A model generated the notes under the pieces. It searched no databases, had not been told where the DNA came from, and saw only the letters and a list, made by a program, of their open reading frames with translations. From Vagococcus_D sp963518325 (GTDB taxonomy: Bacteria > Bacillota > Bacilli > Lactobacillales > Vagococcaceae), in assembly GCF_963518325.1 (NCBI RefSeq), contig NZ_CAUQJB010000009.1, forward strand, positions 1 to 64,000: a DNA stretch of 64,000 nucleotides, given 5' to 3'. Position 1 is the first letter of the stretch, and each line of letters opens with the position of its first letter. Shown here piece after piece: positions 61,089 through 64,000 of the stretch. Both the position numbers and the translations under genes were made by a program.

Positions 61089-61240
61089 TTCTTTGCCTCC
61101 ACTATCAAGGTGCCAAACACCATTTGTATTCTTATAAATTTTAACATGTAACAACTGGTTACGCAAAGGTAACAGCTACCTTTCAATAGTAACTCATTTC
61201 TTACGTGTCGTCATCACTAGGTTATTGCGGGGATAAACAT

Positions 61241-61269
61241 TATAATGATTTAAGTGAAGCGCTTTACAC
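61241..61269 (+). promoter_or_regulatory. PTS promoter and cre-like palindrome
   Basis: TATAAT at 61241-61246 is the -10. GTGAAGCGCTTTACAC (61254-61269) contains the perfect AAGCGCTT centre of strong cre sites, but its outer bases are shifted by one relative to the consensus. It lies just downstream of the expected start site. Confidence 0.4.
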
Positions 61270-61290
61270 TAAAAATATTGGAGGACGATT

Positions 61291-62664
61291 ATGCAAGGGT
61301 TAATGAATTGGTTGGAGCGGCATATTATTCCAATCGCATCAAAAATAGGAAATGAGAAACATTTAGTTGCCTTAAGAGATGGCTTTATTGGGACCATGCC
61401 GGCCACGATGGCAGGTTCGATTGCTGTGTTATTGAATGCGTTTTTAAGAGATTTCCCGACTAACTGGGGATGGACTGGTTTTGTTGAAACGATGCAACCG
61501 GTCATTAGTGTGAATGGTTACATTTGGGCAGGTAGTCTGGCAATTGTGGCCGTGATTTTTTCCATTAGTTTAGGATATAATTTGGCAAAAGCTTACAATG
61601 TTGATCCACTTTCTGGAGCGGTTGTATCGATTGCTGCCTTTATTATGGGCTTAACTCAAAGCGCCACCACAAATCTAACGCTGTCAGAAAAACTACCCGG
61701 TAATGTGATTCAGTTAATTGAAGAGGCGGGAGGTAGTGTTACTGACGGTAATACGATTGTGGCAAAAGCATGGGGCTTCTTTAATTTTGATGCCCATATG
61801 GGAGGATCAGGCCTATTTACAGCGATTATTTTTGGCTTTGTTTCGGTTATTATATTCTCTAAGTTAATGCAAGCTAATTTAATCATTAAAATGCCTGATT
61901 CAGTGCCACCAGCTGTTTCAAAAGCCTTTGCGGCTATTATTCCAGCGTGTGTGGCCTTGTATACTTGTGGCATCATCAACTTTGCTTTTTCAAAGGTGAC
62001 AGGCTTACCGATGATTGATTGGATTACGACGACAATTCAACAGCCTTTACTTCATTTGTCACAGGGATTTGGTTCTGTTTTATTGATTGTCTTTTTGATT
62101 CACTTACTGTGGTTCTTTGGTATCCATGGTGATAATGTAATGGCGCCAGTTTTGTCCACCATTTGGGGGAATGCCATGAACCAAAACATGAACGCTTTCC
62201 AAAAAGGGTTGGACATTCCTTATAAATGGGTATCTGGTACCTTTCAAGCCTTTGTGTGGCCAGGTGGCTCTGGGGCTACACTGATGTTAGTCTGTGCGAT
62301 TTTAGTTTTTTCTAAACGGGCTGATTCCTTAACGGTTGCCAAGTTGAGCTTAGCGCCAGGCTTGTTTAATATCAATGAGCCTGTGATGTTTGGCATGCCA
62401 ATCGTGCTAAACCCACTGTACATGATACCAGTTATTTTAGTTCCTTGTGTCACGGCAGGAATTACCTATTTTGCGACTATGACGGATTTAGTAAGACCAG
62501 TTGTCGTCAGTGTTATCTGGGTAATGCCACCTATTATTAATGGCTTTTTGGCAACAGGTGGCGATTGGCATTCTATTATTTTATCAGTGGTTAACTTATT
62601 GGTTGGTTTCCTGATTTGGACACCTTTTGTTTTTGCCGCTAATAAGGTTGAATTAGAGGGCTAG
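61291..62664 (+). CDS. PTS sugar transporter EIIC (lactose/cellobiose family)
   Basis: 457 residues with about ten membrane segments. The N-terminus MNWLERHIIPIASKIGNEKHLVALRDGFIGTMPATMAGS is typical of cellobiose/lactose EIIC. The substrate-binding loop has FGIHGDNVMAPVL and FNINEPVMFGMPIVLNPLYMIP. No EIIA or EIIB is encoded nearby, so it must borrow these from elsewhere. The sugar is unknown; chitobiose or another beta-disaccharide is possible. It is expressed from the promoter opposite the MurR/RpiR gene. Confidence 0.9.
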   Translation: MQGLMNWLERHIIPIASKIGNEKHLVALRDGFIGTMPATMAGSIAVLLNAFLRDFPTNWGWTGFVETMQPVISVNGYIWAGSLAIVAVIFSISLGYNLAKAYNVDPLSGAVVSIAAFIMGLTQSATTNLTLSEKLPGNVIQLIEEAGGSVTDGNTIVAKAWGFFNFDAHMGGSGLFTAIIFGFVSVIIFSKLMQANLIIKMPDSVPPAVSKAFAAIIPACVALYTCGIINFAFSKVTGLPMIDWITTTIQQPLLHLSQGFGSVLLIVFLIHLLWFFGIHGDNVMAPVLSTIWGNAMNQNMNAFQKGLDIPYKWVSGTFQAFVWPGGSGATLMLVCAILVFSKRADSLTVAKLSLAPGLFNINEPVMFGMPIVLNPLYMIPVILVPCVTAGITYFATMTDLVRPVVVSVIWVMPPIINGFLATGGDWHSIILSVVNLLVGFLIWTPFVFAANKVELEG

Positions 62665-62729
62665 TTAGTCATTATTTCTATTTTAATCAAAGAAATTAAC
62701 ATTTATCACTCTTTTATTGATTTTTGTCA

Positions 62730-62758
62730 TTGACAAGTTGTTAATTATTGCATACAAT
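62730..62758 (+). promoter_or_regulatory. Near-consensus promoter of the T-box leader
   Basis: TTGACA (62730-62735) and TACAAT (62753-62758) are separated by exactly 17 bp. Transcription from here gives a roughly 365-nt leader before the DAHP synthase gene. Confidence 0.85.
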
Positions 62759-62816
62759 TACATCTAATAAACAATAAAAGTCTTGATAAGAACTAGTAAG
62801 ATAATTCTGTTAAACA

Positions 62817-63043
62817 GAAAGTAGCCGGTAGCTGAGAGGCGCGCATACAGACCTATCTGAATTCCTCTTTGAACTTCGCACCGAATTAAGTAGGCTGCGA
62901 CGGGTACAGCGCTGCCGTTATCATGCCAAGGTATCAACAGGTACCTATTAAGGTAGTTAATGAAAGTTAACTATAAACTAAGGTGGTAACACGGATTATA
63001 TGGTCCCGTCCTTTTCAGCAATGGAAAGGGCGGGGCTTTTTTT
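62817..63043 (+). promoter_or_regulatory. T-box riboswitch leader
   Basis: The leader shows stem I elements (AGCTGAGAGG paired with CCTCTTTGAACTTCGCACC, then AAGTAGGCTG). The T-box sequence AAGGTGGTAACACGG lies at 62980-62994. A terminator, CCCGTCCTTT with AAAGGGCGGG and seven T, lies at 63005-63043. Uncharged tRNA would pair at the T-box and open the terminator. A possible specifier is TTC (Phe) at 62875-62877 within GAACTTCGC; I am unsure of the exact alignment, and tyrosine or tryptophan are alternatives for this pathway. Confidence 0.85.
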
Positions 63044-63129
63044 ATTGTTAACTACGGCAGACAAACTAAATTCGAATGTTGCGGTCAAGCTATTGTTTAC
63101 AGATGAAAAAATGAAGGGAAGTTAGACAC

Positions 63130-64000
63130 ATGAGTTTTAAACAATTAAGTAAACCAATCGATTTTGAAGGGATCAATTCACTCTCCAAGTTAACTCCGGA
63201 GCAAGTTGCTAAAAAAGCAGCTCGCGACGAAGAGTTAAAACAAATTATTGAAGGCAAAGATGACCGTATTTTATTAGTCATTGGACCGTGTTCTGCTCAT
63301 GAAGAAGAAGCGGTGATGGAGTATGTTCACCGTTTGGCTAAACTACAAGAAAAAGTGGCAGATAAAGTTTTTATGGTTCCTCGTGTTTACACCAATAAAC
63401 CACGGACAAATGGGGATGGCTACAAAGGGTTATTGCATCAGCAAAACCCTGAAGGCGAAAGTAATTTAATCAAAGGCATAGCAGCTGTTCGTAGCTTACA
63501 CAATCGGGTAATTAGCGAAACTGGCTTAACTACTGCTGATGAAATGTTGTATCCGGAAAATCTTGAGTTTGTTAATGACTTAGTTAGCTACATCGCAGTA
63601 GGGGCTCGTTCAGTTGAAGATCAGCAGCATCGTTTTGTAGCAAGTGGGATCGACCAGCCTACTGGGATGAAAAATCCCACTAGTGGTAACTTGAAAGTGT
63701 TGTTCAATTCTCTGTATGCAGCTCAGCAGAAACAGGAATTTATCTTTAATGGAGCTGAAGTTGAATCCAGCTCAAACCCATTAGCTCATGTGGTGTTACG
63801 TGGCGGATTAAATGAATGCGGTGAAATTATTCCTAACTATCATTATGAAGATCTGTTAAAAGTGGTGAATTTTTACAAGGAAGGCAACTTCCAAAATCCA
63901 TTTATTATGGTGGATACGAATCATGATAATTCTGGTAAACAGCATCAGGAGCAAGTTAGAATTGTTAAAGAAACCTTAGAAAACCGTCATTGGAATGCCG
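63130..64000 (+). CDS. DAHP synthase (class I, AroF/G/H type), 3' end cut
   Basis: 290 residues are seen before the window end. ATG 63130 follows GAAGGGAAG. Class I AroAI signatures are LLVIGPCSAHEEEAVMEY (about 48-65), MVPRVYTNKPRTNGDGYKG (about 83-101), a GARSVEDQQHR substrate loop, GMKNPTSGN and VDTNHDNSGKQHQ. It condenses phosphoenolpyruvate with erythrose 4-phosphate, the first step to aromatic amino acids. The full protein is normally about 340-350 residues. Expression is under the T-box upstream. Confidence 0.93.
   Translation, partial: MSFKQLSKPIDFEGINSLSKLTPEQVAKKAARDEELKQIIEGKDDRILLVIGPCSAHEEEAVMEYVHRLAKLQEKVADKVFMVPRVYTNKPRTNGDGYKGLLHQQNPEGESNLIKGIAAVRSLHNRVISETGLTTADEMLYPENLEFVNDLVSYIAVGARSVEDQQHRFVASGIDQPTGMKNPTSGNLKVLFNSLYAAQQKQEFIFNGAEVESSSNPLAHVVLRGGLNECGEIIPNYHYEDLLKVVNFYKEGNFQNPFIMVDTNHDNSGKQHQEQVRIVKETLENRHWNA

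Overview
The window comes from a low-to-moderate-GC Firmicute of the order Lactobacillales, most likely Enterococcaceae (Vagococcus- or Enterococcus-like). The evidence is the gene order rnc-smc-HAD phosphatase-ftsY, a fused glutathione synthetase (gshF), mprF, a telA/xpaC pair, a T-box-controlled DAHP synthase and strong AGGAGG ribosome sites. The genus is an inference. No rRNA, tRNA, CRISPR array, IS transposase or prophage was seen.

Region 1 (1-1943) is a degraded, accessory-looking edge. It holds a tandem array of about 121-bp units, each with a small conserved hairpin, then a truncated SWIM zinc-finger gene, a remnant of a lanthipeptide synthetase (LanM) C-terminus, and an apparently intact lanthipeptide precursor whose leader resembles that of enterococcal cytolysin.

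Region 2 (1968-30559) is a large glycan-catabolism island. Module A has a GntR regulator diverging from an operon for a mannose-6-phosphate isomerase-like protein, a ROK sugar kinase, a GH38-type alpha-mannosidase and a DUF5054/GH38-like protein. Module B has YesL, a membrane AraC-type regulator, a GH3 glycosidase with a small exported protein on the minus strand, a GH29 alpha-L-fucosidase, an LplB/YtcP/LipO-type ABC importer, a second GH38 enzyme, a glycosylasparaginase, a GHL6-type (possibly GH151 fucosidase) protein, a second ROK kinase, a second GntR regulator and a PepV-like M20 dipeptidase. None of the glycosidases has a signal peptide. The natural reading is import first, then cytoplasmic dismantling of host N-glycans or glyco-asparagines to mannose, fucose, GlcNAc and aspartate.

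Region 3 (30676-37534) is core genome: rnc, smc, a Cof-type HAD phosphatase and ftsY. Region 4 (37538-47891) is an L-fucose operon (DeoR regulator; aldolase, kinase, mutarotase, ribose-type ABC importer, isomerase, lactaldehyde reductase). It can consume the fucose that region 2 releases. Candidate CcpA (cre) sites lie upstream of this operon, of yesL and of the ABC importer.

Region 5 (47975-64000) begins with a type I toxin-antitoxin-like locus whose toxin frame has no stop before its own terminator. It continues with gshF, an alpha/beta hydrolase, mprF, a DUF2809 protein, telA/xpaC, nudF, a small membrane protein, mtnN, an isochorismatase-family hydrolase, a papain-fold-like protein of unknown role, a MurR/RpiR regulator diverging from a PTS EIIC gene, and a T-box leader before an aroF/aroG-type DAHP synthase cut by the window end.
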